A stretch of DNA of 64,000 nt. Origin: Sinorhizobium sp. RAC02. GTDB taxonomy: Bacteria > Pseudomonadota > Alphaproteobacteria > Rhizobiales > Rhizobiaceae. The stretch lies in NCBI RefSeq assembly GCF_001713395.1, contig NZ_CP016452.1, forward strand, positions 1,922,001 through 1,986,000, read 5' to 3'. The notes beneath the pieces were generated by a model. It made no database searches and was not told the DNA's origin. It was given only the letters and a program-made list of their open reading frames with translations. This document shows positions 25,735 through 35,591 of the stretch, in pieces (the first letter of the stretch is position 1; every line of letters starts with the position of its first letter). The translations under genes were made by a program, and so were the position numbers.

Positions 25735-27815
25735 TCAGGCCGCCCGGCGCACCGGGTTGGCGGCATAGGTTGCGCCACCCTGGCCGAGCCGGAACTGCGC
25801 CAGAAGCGCGTTGAGGGCTGCGGCCTCGGCGGCGAGGCCGTGGCTGGCGGCGGTCTGCTCCTCCACCATGGCGGCGTTCTGCTGCGTGCCCTGGTCCATC
25901 GTGTTGACGGCGGTGTTGATCTCCTGGAGACCCGTCGATTGCTCGCGGGCGGCCAGGACGATGGCGTTCACATGGCCGTTGATCTCCTGCACCTCGCGAA
26001 CGATCGCTTCGAGGGCAGCACCCGTCTCGTCGACCAGCGACACGCCGGAGCGCACCTGTTCACCCGACGTGGTGATCAGCGCCTTGATCTCCTTCGCCGC
26101 ATTGGCCGAGCGTTGGGCGAGTTCGCGCACTTCCTGCGCCACGACGGCAAAGCCCTTGCCGGCCTCACCGGCACGCGCCGCTTCCACGCCGGCATTCAAC
26201 GCCAGCAAGTTGGTCTGGAAGGCGATGTCGTCGATCACGCCGATGATGTTGGTGATCTCGCTCGAGGATCTTTCGATGCCCTGCATGGCCGAGACGGCGC
26301 GGCGCACCACCTCGCCCGACTTTTCGGCACCGGTGCGGGTGCGCGAGACCAGCGAGCCGACCTCTTCCGCGCGGCGGGTCGAGTCCTTCACGGTCGTGGT
26401 GATCTCCTCCAGCGCGGCGGCGGTCTCTTCGACGGAAGCGGCCTGCTGCTCCGTGCGGCGGGCGAGATCGTCGGCAGCCGCACGGATTTCCATGGCGCCG
26501 GCATCGATGGCGCGGGCATTCTGGCCGACCGTCGTCATCGCCGTGTGCAGTTTGGTGACGGAGTGGTTGAAGTCGGTGCGCAGGCGATCGAGATGGCCGG
26601 CAAAGGGGGCGTCGATGCGGTGGGCGAGATCGCCCTCCGCCAGTCGACCCAGGCCGTCTGCCAGCGCCTCGACGGCGTGATGGATTTCGGCGGCTTCGCG
26701 GGCCTTTGGCTGCCTCACGCTCGCGGCGTTCGCTTTCGGACAGCACGCGGCCCTCCTCGGCGGCGTTTTCGAAGCGCGTGCGCTCGATGGCATTGTCGCG
26801 GAACACGGCGACGGCAGCGGCCATACGGCCGATCTCGTCGGTGCGGTTCGCCGCCGGAATCTCCTCCGATACGTTGCCGCGCGCGAGCCGGCTCATCATG
26901 TCGGTCATGCGCACCACGGGTTTTACGACCAGTCGCGACAGAAGCAGCGCCAGCACCCCGATCATGGCGACGACGCCGACGACGGTGCCGATCGACGCGG
27001 CCAGAAGGAACTCGCCAATGCTCGCATTGGCGATATCACGATCGGCGACCAGGTAGAGATACCAGTTGCCGACCGACAACCCGGCAATCGGCAGGAAGCT
27101 GACGAGCACCTGCTTGCCGCCAAGCTCGGTCTACATGAGCCGCTTGCCGTCGATGATCGGGGTCGCCTGCGGGAACACGTCGGCAAGGGACTTGGAGATC
27201 AAAGCGGGATCCGGATGGACGAGCACCGTGCCGTCGCCGTTGACGAGGAAGGCGGAGCCCATTCCGCCGAGATCGTCCTTGCCGATGATGCCGATGAGGC
27301 CTTCGAGCGGAAGGTCGGTACCGGCGACGCCGATGAGTTCGCCGTCACGCTTGACCGATACGACGGCGCTGATCACCAGCGCGTTGCTGGCCGTGTCATG
27401 GTAGGGATCCGTCAGCAGCGGTCCGCCGAGCTTGACGGCGTCCTTGTCCCAGGCGCGTTTGCGCGGATCGAAATCCTTGGGCATCTTGGCGGGTGGAAGG
27501 CGCGTAAAGGCGCCATCCGCCTCGTTGCCGTAATAGATCATGGCGAATTCACGCGACAGCAGCGGACTGCCGAAGCGCTGGATCATATCTTCCTTACCGG
27601 TCGATTTACCGGCGATCTCGCCGACCAGTTCGGTCAGCATCACGCGAGCGTTCAGCCAGTTGGAAATGCCGGCCGCCGCCAGCTGGCCGGACGATTCGAT
27701 CTCCGCCACCACGCCCTTGTCGACCGTGCCACGTTGCAACGTGTCGATATAGACCGAAAAAGCCGGAAAAGGCCGCGATGACGGCTAGCGGTGCTGCCAA
27801 AAGAATCTTGGCCAT
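25735..27815 (-). pseudogene. methyl-accepting chemotaxis protein, disrupted by two frameshifts and a stop
   Basis: The pieces together give a full chemoreceptor: an N-terminal membrane segment (LNLMAKILLAAPLAVIAAF), a dCache-like periplasmic domain (about 27740-27134), a second membrane segment and HAMP (about 27100-26800), and a signalling domain with the hairpin tip [20 protein letters not shown] and a C-terminal tail. Three lesions break it: an extra T in a T-run near 27757, an in-frame TAG at 27133-27131, and an extra A near 26708. Both frameshifts fall in short homopolymers, so sequencing error is possible, but the TAG is not of that kind. The most 5' identifiable Met is at 27815; the true start may be slightly upstream. 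Confidence 0.75.
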
Positions 27816-27930
27816 GAGGTTGAGACGTATTTTCGAGGAAGTCTCCCAAAAACCAATGCCCGGCCGTGCCCACGCACAAGCAGGAGTTCTGATCGTATGA
27901 TGTGCGGGAAATCGGGCTGTCATGGCAGCG

Positions 27931-27948
27931 CCGAGCGAACTCGCTCGG
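27931..27948. repeat. short hairpin upstream of the chemoreceptor remnant
   Basis: CCGAGCG and CGCTCGG pair around AACT. It lies between the chemoreceptor start and the end of pta. The role is unknown. Confidence 0.3.
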
Positions 27949-27971
27949 AAGTGCGGAATTGATAGGGGCCG

Positions 27972-28020
27972 CTAAAACTCGCTCAAAATCCCGTGGGTTT
28001 TGTTTGAACTTTAAGCGAGG
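27972..28020 (-). terminator. possible terminator downstream of pta
   Basis: On the minus strand CTCGCT and AGCGAG enclose an inner stem of CAAAACCC with GGGATTTTG, then TTTT follows. It starts about 11 bases after the pta stop, at the end of the taurine operon. The stem has bulges, so this is a weak call. Confidence 0.35.
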
Positions 28021-28030
28021 CACGCGGCCC

Positions 28031-29029
28031 TCAGCGATTGCCGGCCTGGACCACGGTCACGGCGATCATGTGGAAGACGTCGGCGGCGGTGCAGCCGCGC
28101 GAAAGGTCGTTGGCGGGCTTGGCGAGACCCTGCAGGATGGGGCCGATGGCGGTGGCGCCGCCGATGCGCTGGGCGATCTTGTAGCCGATGTTGGCAGCGT
28201 CGAGATTGGGGAACACGAAGACATTTGCCTCGCCGTGCAGTGCCGACTGCGGCGCCTTGGCAGCGCTGACGGCCTCGACGAAGGCGGTGTCGAACTGCAA
28301 CTCGCCGTCGATGACGAGACCGGGTTCCGCAGCATGCGCCAGCCGCGTTGCCTCCACCACCTTTGAGACACGCTCGTGCGCGGCGCTGCCGGCCGTCGAA
28401 AAGGACAGCATCGCCACCTTCGCAGGCTTGCCGGCCAGTGCCTCAAAGGAGCGCGCCGACATTACAGCGATATCGGCGAGGCCCGCAGCATCGGGATCGA
28501 CCACCAGCCCGCAATCGGCAAAGACGAAGGCGCCTTTCTTCACATGATGCGCTTCGCACAGCATCATCAGGAAGAAGCTCGATACCAGTCCGACATCCGG
28601 CGCGCGGCCGATGGTCTGGAGCGCGGCGCGCACCGTATCGGCGGTGGTCGCGACCGCACCGCCCACCGTCCCGTCTGCCTCGCCCTCGCGTACCATCATG
28701 GCGGCAAAGACCAACGGCGAGCGGACCGCCGCGTCGGCGGCGGCTTCATCGATGCCCTTGGTCTTGCGGAGCGCGTAATAGGCGGCGGCGAGGCGCGGCG
28801 TGAGAGGAGATGAAACAGGATCCTCGATGCGGATCTCGCCCGCTCCTGCCCCGACCGCTGCAAGTCGCTCTTCGACGATTGGTTGTCGACCGACGAGGGT
28901 GATACTGGCGACGCCCGCGCGGACGGCCTGCACCGCCCCCTCGACAATGCGTGGGTCTTCCCCTTCAGCGAGCACGATATGTTGCGGTGCGGATTTTGCG
29001 GCTTCGAGAATTCGGTCCAGCGGTTTCAT
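28031..29029 (-). CDS. pta: phosphate acetyltransferase
   Basis: 332 residues, the short single-domain form of Pta. Family segments include VVDPDAAGLADIAVMSARSF, SFSTAGSAAHERVSKVVEA and the C-terminal FPNLDAANIGYKIAQRIGG. It converts the acetyl phosphate made by Xsc into acetyl-CoA with coenzyme A. It is the last gene of the taurine operon; its ATG shares a base with the stop of the exporter gene. Confidence 0.88.
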   Translation of the reverse strand: MKPLDRILEAAKSAPQHIVLAEGEDPRIVEGAVQAVRAGVASITLVGRQPIVEERLAAVGAGAGEIRIEDPVSSPLTPRLAAAYYALRKTKGIDEAAADAAVRSPLVFAAMMVREGEADGTVGGAVATTADTVRAALQTIGRAPDVGLVSSFFLMMLCEAHHVKKGAFVFADCGLVVDPDAAGLADIAVMSARSFEALAGKPAKVAMLSFSTAGSAAHERVSKVVEATRLAHAAEPGLVIDGELQFDTAFVEAVSAAKAPQSALHGEANVFVFPNLDAANIGYKIAQRIGGATAIGPILQGLAKPANDLSRGCTAADVFHMIAVTVVQAGNR

Positions 29030-30132
29030 CAGGCGTGCCCCAGATAGTGAATGCCGACGAGGATGAAGACAGCGATGAAGGCGGTCTCGGCGACAATGAG
29101 AGCGACAGCATCGCCACCGACGTCCAGCACACGACGTAGCGAGGTTCGCATGCCGACGGCAACGATGCCGGCGAGCAGCGCCCAGCGTGAGGTCTCCATG
29201 CCGGCCTTCGCCACCAGTTCGGGCACCAGGCCGAAGGAGTTGAGCGCCGCGAAGATCAGAAAGGCGATGACGAAGCCGGGCATCAGCGGCGGGCGCTTGC
29301 CGCTCTCCCCGTCCGGCTGCGGCACGTTGCGCAACGAGAGAGAATAGACCAGCACGACCGGCGCCAGCATGGTGACGCGGATCAGTTTGACGAGCGTCGC
29401 CGTTTCGCCCGCCTCCGGCGAGACGGAGAAGCCGGCGCCGACGACCTGCGCCACATCATGGATAGTGCCGCCGAAGAAGATGCCGGTTGCGCGCGCATCC
29501 AACCCCATGGTCTGGGCGATGATCGGGTAGGCTATCATGGCAAGTGTCGAGAGCACCGTGACCGAAAGCACGGTAAAGATCAGGTTGCGCTCGGAAAATT
29601 CGTTCTTCGGCAGCACGGCGGCGATTGCCATCGCCGCGGAGGCGCCACAGATGGCGACGGCACCACTGGTGAGCAGCGCCAGCCGCCAGCCGCGGCCGAG
29701 CAGTTTCGCGGTGAGCAGGCCGAAGCTGATCGTGGCGACCAGCGCCGACACGAGCAGGAGGATGGTGCCGGCACCGAGCCCGATCAGCAGATCGACGCTG
29801 ATGCGCATGCCGAGCAGCGCGACGCCAATCCTGAGCACATGCTTGGCGCAGAAATCAATGCCTGCCACGCACCGTCCCTCTTCCGACAGGAAGTGGAAGG
29901 CGATGCCGAGCAGCAGAGCCATCAACATGGCCGGCGCGCCGTAGTGATCGGACAGGAACTGGGCGGCGACGGCCACGGCGGCGGTGACGGCGAAGCCCGG
30001 CCAGTAGGCGGCAAAACCGGAGGGCATGCCCCGGAAACGGTCTTGGACGGAGGCGGCGAAGGTCATGATGTCGGTCCAGTCGCTTGCGGTAAACCTTGCC
30101 CGCCCGGGCGCACCGGGCGGGGCGGGGGTCAT
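29029..30132 (-). CDS. YeiH/UPF0324-family membrane protein, putative sulfite/sulfate exporter
   Basis: 367 residues with about ten hydrophobic segments and the UPF0324 patterns LLGMRISVDLLIGLG, SGAVAICGASAAMAIAAVLP and FFGGTIHDVAQVVGAG. In taurine and sulfoacetaldehyde clusters such proteins are thought to export sulfite or sulfate released by Xsc. The start at 30132 lies 6 bases after xsc; an internal Met at 30066 is an alternative, since neither has a strong ribosome-binding site. Its placement between xsc and pta supports the export role. Confidence 0.75.
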   Translation of the reverse strand: MTPAPPGAPGRARFTASDWTDIMTFAASVQDRFRGMPSGFAAYWPGFAVTAAVAVAAQFLSDHYGAPAMLMALLLGIAFHFLSEEGRCVAGIDFCAKHVLRIGVALLGMRISVDLLIGLGAGTILLLVSALVATISFGLLTAKLLGRGWRLALLTSGAVAICGASAAMAIAAVLPKNEFSERNLIFTVLSVTVLSTLAMIAYPIIAQTMGLDARATGIFFGGTIHDVAQVVGAGFSVSPEAGETATLVKLIRVTMLAPVVLVYSLSLRNVPQPDGESGKRPPLMPGFVIAFLIFAALNSFGLVPELVAKAGMETSRWALLAGIVAVGMRTSLRRVLDVGGDAVALIVAETAFIAVFILVGIHYLGHA

Positions 30133-30138
30133 GCGGGA

Positions 30139-31914
30139 TCAGGCCCGCGGCTGCGGGCGCATGTCGGCGCGGTCGATGCCGGCAACTGGCACCGGCTTCT
30201 TCATCGCATCACGGCGGAAGGGTTCGCCGAGCTCCTGGTTGAGGATGACTTCGACGAAGGTCGTCACGCCACGCGCCTGGTCGGCAATCGCTTTCGATAG
30301 CGCCTCGGTAAGAGCCGCCGTCGTATCGACGGAAACACCCTTCAGCCCGCACCCCTCGGCCACCTTGGCGTAGCTGAGATTGGGGTTGAGTTCGGTGCCG
30401 ACGAAGTTGTTGTCATACCAGAGCGTTGTGTTGCGCTTTTCCGCACCCCACTGGTAGTTGCGGAAGATCACCATGGTGATCGCCGGCCAGCCATCGCGGC
30501 CGATGGCGCCCATCTCGTTCATCGAGATGCCGAAGGCTCCATCGCCGGCAAAACCGACCACCGGCACATCCGGGCAACCGATCTTGGCGCCGACGATCGA
30601 CGGGAAGCCGTAACCGCAGGGACCGAACATACCGGGTGCGAGATATTTCCGGCCCTGCTCGAAGGTCGGATAGGCGTTGCCGATGGCGCAGTTATTGCCG
30701 ATGTCGGTCGAGATGATCGCTTCCTTTGGCAGTGCGGCCTGGATCGCCCGCCAAGCCTGGCGCGGCGACATGCGATCCGGCTCGCGGTTGCGCGCACTTT
30801 CGTTCCATTCCGTGCCGACATCGTCATCCTCATGGTCCATCGACGAGAGCTGCTGCTGCCAGGCCGAGCGGGTCTGGTGGACGGCCGCCTTTCGCTCCTC
30901 GCGGCCGGCATTGCCGGCAGTCGAGGAAAGCTGCTCAAGGATTTGGCCCGCCACCTGCTTTGCGTCGCCGCAGATGCCGACGGACACCTTCTTGGTGAGA
31001 CCGATGCGATCGGCATTGATGTCGACCTGGATGATCGCGGCATTCTTCGGCCAATAGTCGATGCCGTAGCCCGGAAGGGTCGAAAAGGGATTGAGTCGCG
31101 TGCCGAGCGCCAGCACGACGTCGGCCTTGGAGATCAGCTCCATCGCCGCCTTCGAACCGTTATAGCCGAGCGGGCCGACCGACAGGCGGTGGCTGCCGGG
31201 GAAGGCGTCATTGTGCTGATAGCCGCAGCAGACCGGGGCATCGAGCCGCTCGGCGAGCTTCATGGACGCGCCGATCGCGCCGCCGATGACGACGCCGGCC
31301 CCGTTGAGGATAACCGGGAATTTGGCTTCCGACAGCAGCCTTGCAGCCTCTGTGATTGCCTGCGGGCCGCCGGCCGGGCGCTCGAAGCGCACGATGGAGG
31401 GCAGGTCGACATCGATCACCTGGGTCCAGTAGTCGCGCGGGATGTTGATCTGCGCTGGGGCGCAGCCGCGGATCGCCTTCTCGATAACCCGGTTGAGCAC
31501 TTCGGGAATGCGCGAGGGATCACGCACCTCTTCCTGGTAGCAGACCATCTCCTCGAACATCGCCATCTGGTCGACTTCCTGGAAGCCGCCTTGGCCGATG
31601 GTCTTGTTGGCCGCCTGCGGCGTGACCATCAGGAGCGGTGTGTGGTTCCAGTAGGCGGTCTTCATAGCGGTGATGAAGCCGGTGACGCCCGGGCCGTTCT
31701 GGCCGATGGCGATCGCCATGGTGCCGGTCGCGCGGCTAAAGCCGTCCGCCATCATGCCGGCATTGGTTTCGTGTGCGCAGTCCCAGAAGCGGATGCCGGC
31801 CTTGGGAAACAGGTCCGACACCGGCATCATGGCCGAGCCGATGATGCCGAAGGCATGTTCGAGGCCATGCATCTGGAGAACTTTGACGAAGGCTTCTTCG
31901 GTGGTCATTTTCAT
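30139..31914 (-). CDS. xsc: sulfoacetaldehyde acetyltransferase
   Basis: 591 residues, the usual Xsc length. The start at 31914 (MKMTTEEAFVKVL) has AGGA at good spacing. It is a thiamine-diphosphate enzyme: the activating glutamate is Glu49 (AHETNAGMMADGF), and the TPP/Mg motif begins GDGAFG at about 454. Xsc-type features include VCYQEEVRDPS and PRDYWTQVIDVDL. It splits sulfoacetaldehyde with phosphate into acetyl phosphate and sulfite. Neighbours tauXY (which make sulfoacetaldehyde) and pta (which uses acetyl phosphate) confirm the assignment. Confidence 0.93.
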   Translation of the reverse strand: MKMTTEEAFVKVLQMHGLEHAFGIIGSAMMPVSDLFPKAGIRFWDCAHETNAGMMADGFSRATGTMAIAIGQNGPGVTGFITAMKTAYWNHTPLLMVTPQAANKTIGQGGFQEVDQMAMFEEMVCYQEEVRDPSRIPEVLNRVIEKAIRGCAPAQINIPRDYWTQVIDVDLPSIVRFERPAGGPQAITEAARLLSEAKFPVILNGAGVVIGGAIGASMKLAERLDAPVCCGYQHNDAFPGSHRLSVGPLGYNGSKAAMELISKADVVLALGTRLNPFSTLPGYGIDYWPKNAAIIQVDINADRIGLTKKVSVGICGDAKQVAGQILEQLSSTAGNAGREERKAAVHQTRSAWQQQLSSMDHEDDDVGTEWNESARNREPDRMSPRQAWRAIQAALPKEAIISTDIGNNCAIGNAYPTFEQGRKYLAPGMFGPCGYGFPSIVGAKIGCPDVPVVGFAGDGAFGISMNEMGAIGRDGWPAITMVIFRNYQWGAEKRNTTLWYDNNFVGTELNPNLSYAKVAEGCGLKGVSVDTTAALTEALSKAIADQARGVTTFVEVILNQELGEPFRRDAMKKPVPVAGIDRADMRPQPRA

Positions 31915-31958
31915 GGCGGGGTCCTTTCCCTGACGGAATTGATCGAGATGTCTGGCGG

Positions 31959-33359
31959 TTAGAGGATTTCGTCGCGCAGGGCGTACCAGCGGTACATTCC
32001 CCACTGGCCGAGCCGGCGGAACGGGGTGAGAAGGCCGTGGCTGGGCAGCGGGGAGGTGAAGATCGGAAGGTCGAGGCCGGCGCCCTTGCCGGCGACCATC
32101 TGCGCCATGCGGCGGCCGGCTTGGGCCGAATACATGACGCCGTTGCCGCCATAGCCCATGGCGTAGAACAGCCTTTGGCTGGCATCCGGCTGGAAGATGC
32201 GCGGCATCATGTCATGGCTGACATCCACCCATCCCCACCAGGAATAGTCGATCTCGATGCCGCGCAGGATCGGGAACTTTCGGTAGAGCCCCTCCAGCAG
32301 CAGCGCGAGATGTTTCGGGTTGGTGGCGTCACGCCCGGTGATGGCGCTGCGGCTGCCGATCTGCACCCGACCGTCCGGCAGCATGCGGTAATAGTGGCGC
32401 AGCGTGCGCGTATCCGTCAGCGGAATGCGCGCCTTGAAATTCAGCGCCTGCTGCTCGCCCGCCGTCAGCGGCCGCGTGACGATGGAGTTCGACAGGATCG
32501 GCATCAGGCGGTGCTTCGTCAGCGCATTCATGCCGGGGGACGTATAACCGGCAGTCGCGATGCAGACGGCGCGGGCGCGCACCGTGCCGCCCGGCGTGCG
32601 GAGGTAATGCACGCCGCCCTTGGCGGTACAGTCGAGCACGGGGCTCGAGGTGTATACCGTAGCACCAAGGCGCCGCGCCAGCCGGAGATAGCCGAAGGCG
32701 AGCTTGGCGGCGTGGATGCCCATGCCATCCGGCTCGTACATGGCGCCGCGGGCTTCTGCGTCATTGACGAAATCGCTGTGGATTTCTTCGCGCGAGACCA
32801 TGCGGGTGCGATAGCCGAAGACATCGTTGAGAACGCGGGTCTCGCTTTCGAGCGCCGGGAGAACCTTGTCGCGATGCGCGATGTAGAGATGGCCGCCATC
32901 CTGCGGATCGCAGTCGATCTCCGGCTCGCGGACCAGCGCGCGGAACAGGTCGAAACCCTCGGCGATCTCGGAATGCATGCGCTTTGCGACATCGACGCCC
33001 CAGCGGGCGATCCACTGCGAGCGCTTCAGCCGGCCGGCGGAGAGCTGGGCCTGCCCGCCATTGCGGGTGCTGCATCCCCAGGCGACGCCGTTGGCTTCCA
33101 GCACGGTCGCCTTGATGCCGTGCTCGCGGGCCAGGTGGATGGCGCAGGAGAGGCCGGTATAGCCCGAGCCGATGATGGCGACATCGACATCGATATCGCG
33201 CATGATCGGGCCGTCGTCATCCGGCTCGGGGCCGGCGGTGCCGATCCAGTAGGTCGGCGCGTAGTCCTTGCCGATGCCGGGGTTCGGGGCATGTTCGGGA
33301 TCATAGGCAGGATCGAACGGCGCCCTACCGGCCCTCTGGGGATTAGTGTGCTGTTGCAT
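31959..33359 (-). CDS. tauY: taurine dehydrogenase large subunit (FAD-dependent, DAO family)
   Basis: 466 residues of the D-amino-acid-oxidase-like FAD family. The dinucleotide fold reads VDVAIIGSGYTGLSCAIHLA (58-77), and the C-terminal FAD segment reads LFYAMGYGGNGVMYSAQAGR. TauY oxidatively deaminates taurine to sulfoacetaldehyde and ammonia. Similar proteins (PuuB-like oxidases) act on other amines, but the adjacent tauX, xsc and tauABC genes make taurine the likely substrate. No signal peptide is evident. It lies between tauX and xsc, 15 bases after tauX. Confidence 0.85.
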   Translation of the reverse strand: MQQHTNPQRAGRAPFDPAYDPEHAPNPGIGKDYAPTYWIGTAGPEPDDDGPIMRDIDVDVAIIGSGYTGLSCAIHLAREHGIKATVLEANGVAWGCSTRNGGQAQLSAGRLKRSQWIARWGVDVAKRMHSEIAEGFDLFRALVREPEIDCDPQDGGHLYIAHRDKVLPALESETRVLNDVFGYRTRMVSREEIHSDFVNDAEARGAMYEPDGMGIHAAKLAFGYLRLARRLGATVYTSSPVLDCTAKGGVHYLRTPGGTVRARAVCIATAGYTSPGMNALTKHRLMPILSNSIVTRPLTAGEQQALNFKARIPLTDTRTLRHYYRMLPDGRVQIGSRSAITGRDATNPKHLALLLEGLYRKFPILRGIEIDYSWWGWVDVSHDMMPRIFQPDASQRLFYAMGYGGNGVMYSAQAGRRMAQMVAGKGAGLDLPIFTSPLPSHGLLTPFRRLGQWGMYRWYALRDEIL

Positions 33360-33374
33360 GGCCTTGCTCCGACC

Positions 33375-33761
33375 CTAGTAGCGAGGCTGAAGGACAGGGC
33401 GGTTCTTGCGGAACGCCTGCTTGCGAACGATTTTGTCGCCCTTGAAGGTGAAGAGGTCGCAGCCCTCCGCCTCGATACGGCTGCCATCGGCGGCCGTGCC
33501 GGAGAAGGTCCATTCGGAAACGCCGCGATCCCCCTCGACGAAATGGCTGTGATTGCCCCATTCCGCATCCGGCATTGCCTTCCAGACCCCGCTGAAGGCG
33601 TCTGCGATCGCCGCGATGCCGACAAAGCGTGTGCCGTAGACCTCCGGGCCACCGACCGCGTTGAACACACAGTCTTCGGAAAAGAAGTGCATCACCCCAT
33701 CGATGTCGTGCCGGTTGAAGGCATCGAACACGCTTTTGAGATCGGTTGCAGTCAGTGTCAT
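33375..33761 (-). CDS. tauX: taurine dehydrogenase small subunit (NTF2/SnoaL-like fold)
   Basis: 128 residues with an NTF2/SnoaL-like cone: FDAFNRHDIDGVMHFFSEDC at 12-31 and a C-terminal CDLFTFKGDKIVRKQAFRK. AGGAC precedes the ATG. Proteins of this type stand directly before tauY in taurine loci and are annotated as the small subunit of taurine dehydrogenase. The order tauC-tauX-tauY here matches. The fold itself is common, so the name depends on context. Confidence 0.72.
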   Translation of the reverse strand: MTLTATDLKSVFDAFNRHDIDGVMHFFSEDCVFNAVGGPEVYGTRFVGIAAIADAFSGVWKAMPDAEWGNHSHFVEGDRGVSEWTFSGTAADGSRIEAEGCDLFTFKGDKIVRKQAFRKNRPVLQPRY

Positions 33762-33868
33762 CGTCCTGTCCTTTGGCTGTCGAAGGGCATGGCTTCGCCG
33801 GAGACGGGAAAAGCCGTCTTCAAAGGCCACCACGGCCGGGTAGGTGGAGTGTCGAAAGTGTCCGCCGG

Positions 33869-34696
33869 TTAGACGCGGCCCTTCCAGGGGATCAGCGTCT
33901 TTTCGAGGTAGCGGATCAGAAGGTCGAAGGCGAAAGCGAAGATGCCGATGACGAAAATGCCCATGATCACGGTGTCGCTCTCGAGGTTTTCCGCTGCGTT
34001 GAGGACCATGAAGCCGAGGCCTCGATTGGCGGCGACCATTTCTGCCGCCACCAGGGTCGTCCAGCCGACGCCGATGCCGATGCGCATGCCGGTGAAGATT
34101 TCCGGCAACGCCGCCTTCATGATGACTTGGCTGATGACCTGGCCGCGGGTGGCGCCCATCGCATAGGCCGCATGGATCTGCTCCGTCGACACTGAACGCA
34201 CGCCGGCCCTTGCGGCAATCGCCATCGGCGCGAAGATCGCCAGATAAATCAGGAATACCTTCGGGAATTCGCCGATGCCGAGCCAGATGATGACCAGCGG
34301 CAGGTAGGCGAGCGGCGGGAGCGGACGGTAGAATTCGATGATTGGATCGAACAGGCCGCGCACGAAGCGGTTGACGCCCATTAGGATGCCGATCGGCACC
34401 GCCGTCACCATCGCCAGCAGGAAGGCGCCGAAGACGCGGCCGATACTGGCCAGCGTGTGCTGCATCAGCGTCGAATTCGAAACGCCGTCCGTCATCGCCA
34501 GCCAGAACTTGTCCCACACCGCCAGCGGCGAGGGCAGGAAGAGCGGCTTGACCCAACCGGACTCGGTCACGAGGAACCAGAGCGTGATGAGCACGGCTGC
34601 GGTCACGAAGCTGATGAGGGCGCTGTTGCCTTCACCCGGAGCACCAAAGATCTTGCCGGCCTTGACGGGCTTGGCCCGTGTCACTCTGTCAAGCAT
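33869..34696 (-). CDS. tauC: taurine ABC transporter permease
   Basis: 275 residues (start at 34696, MLDRVTRAKPVK) with about six membrane segments and the EAA-type loop EQIHAAYAMGATRGQVISQV. It is of the TauC/SsuC class. It overlaps the end of tauB by 8 bases. A longer reading frame extends into tauB and is not used. Confidence 0.88.
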   Translation of the reverse strand: MLDRVTRAKPVKAGKIFGAPGEGNSALISFVTAAVLITLWFLVTESGWVKPLFLPSPLAVWDKFWLAMTDGVSNSTLMQHTLASIGRVFGAFLLAMVTAVPIGILMGVNRFVRGLFDPIIEFYRPLPPLAYLPLVIIWLGIGEFPKVFLIYLAIFAPMAIAARAGVRSVSTEQIHAAYAMGATRGQVISQVIMKAALPEIFTGMRIGIGVGWTTLVAAEMVAANRGLGFMVLNAAENLESDTVIMGIFVIGIFAFAFDLLIRYLEKTLIPWKGRV

Positions 34697-35501
34697 GGGC
34701 CATCTCCGGGTTGCCGGACGCACGTTCGTCGCCATAGATGATGCCGAGTACTTCCTCGCGCATGCGGATGAATTCCGGACTCGACTTGATCGCCCGGGCA
34801 TTGCCCTCGGCTAGGAACTGCCGGTTGAAATCGAGTTCGTAGGTATGGGTGATGCGGCCCGGGCGCGGCGACATGACGATCAGCCGCGAGCCGAGGAACA
34901 GCGCCTCTTCCACGCTGTGCGTGATGAAGAAGAACATCTTGTTGGTGAGCTGCCAGACTTCCAGCAGCAATTCCTGGATGGTTTCGCGCGTCAGTGCGTC
35001 CAGCGCTGCCATCGGCTCGTCCATCAGAAGCATGGCCGGGTCGCAGGTCAGCGCCCTTGCGATGCCGACGCGCTGCTGCATGCCGCCCGAGAGATGATAG
35101 ATCATATGGCGGTGAAAATCCTGCAGACCGACGAGGGCGAGGTTTTTCGTCGCGATTTCCCGCCGCGCCGCCTTGTCGATGCCACGCAGTTTCAGGCCGA
35201 ACTCGGTGTTTTCGATCACGTTGAGCCATGGCAGAAGCGCGTGTTTTTGGAAGACCACGCCACGCTCGGCGCCGGGCCCGTTGACCCGGTGGTTGCCGAG
35301 CGAGATGTCGCCTTCCGACGGCGCCATGAAGCCCGCCATCAGGTTGAGCAATGTCGTCTTTCCGCAACCCGAAGCACCGAGGGCGACGACGAAGTCTCCG
35401 CTCTTGATGGTGAGATTGACGCCCTTCAGGGCAATCACCGCCTGATCCGAGTACAAGCCCGGATAGGTCAGGCTGATATTCCTGACGCTGAGTGTTTCCA
35501 T
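34689..35501 (-). CDS. tauB: taurine ABC transporter ATP-binding protein
   Basis: 270 residues. Walker A is GASGCGKTT (42-50), the signature LSGGMQQRVGIARAL, and Walker B AMLLMDEP with the D-loop AALD. It is of the TauB/SsuB class that energises nitrate/sulfonate/taurine importers. A strong hairpin lies in the gap after tauA. Confidence 0.9.
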   Translation of the reverse strand: METLSVRNISLTYPGLYSDQAVIALKGVNLTIKSGDFVVALGASGCGKTTLLNLMAGFMAPSEGDISLGNHRVNGPGAERGVVFQKHALLPWLNVIENTEFGLKLRGIDKAARREIATKNLALVGLQDFHRHMIYHLSGGMQQRVGIARALTCDPAMLLMDEPMAALDALTRETIQELLLEVWQLTNKMFFFITHSVEEALFLGSRLIVMSPRPGRITHTYELDFNRQFLAEGNARAIKSSPEFIRMREEVLGIIYGDERASGNPEMAHA

Positions 35502-35549
35502 GAGAAATGCCTCCCTGCACCTCGGTTACGTCTGTAAGCGATGATGGCT

Positions 35550-35575
35550 GCACCGGCCGCTCCACCGGCCGGTGC
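35550..35575. terminator. intercistronic hairpin between tauA and tauB
   Basis: GCACCGGCCG and CGGCCGGTGC form a perfect 10-bp stem with a 6-base loop, 17 bases after the tauA stop. It probably protects tauA mRNA or reduces read-through, so that binding protein exceeds the membrane parts. Confidence 0.6.
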
Positions 35576-35591
35576 GCAATCGACGGATGCC

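Noticed and set aside
30832..31962. 376-codon plus-strand frame opposite xsc
   Set aside because: Xsc on the minus strand is full length with TPP motif; the antisense frame lacks any support.
32037..33872. 611-codon plus-strand frame opposite tauY and tauX
   Set aside because: Length alone is not evidence in high-GC DNA; both minus-strand genes are recognised families.
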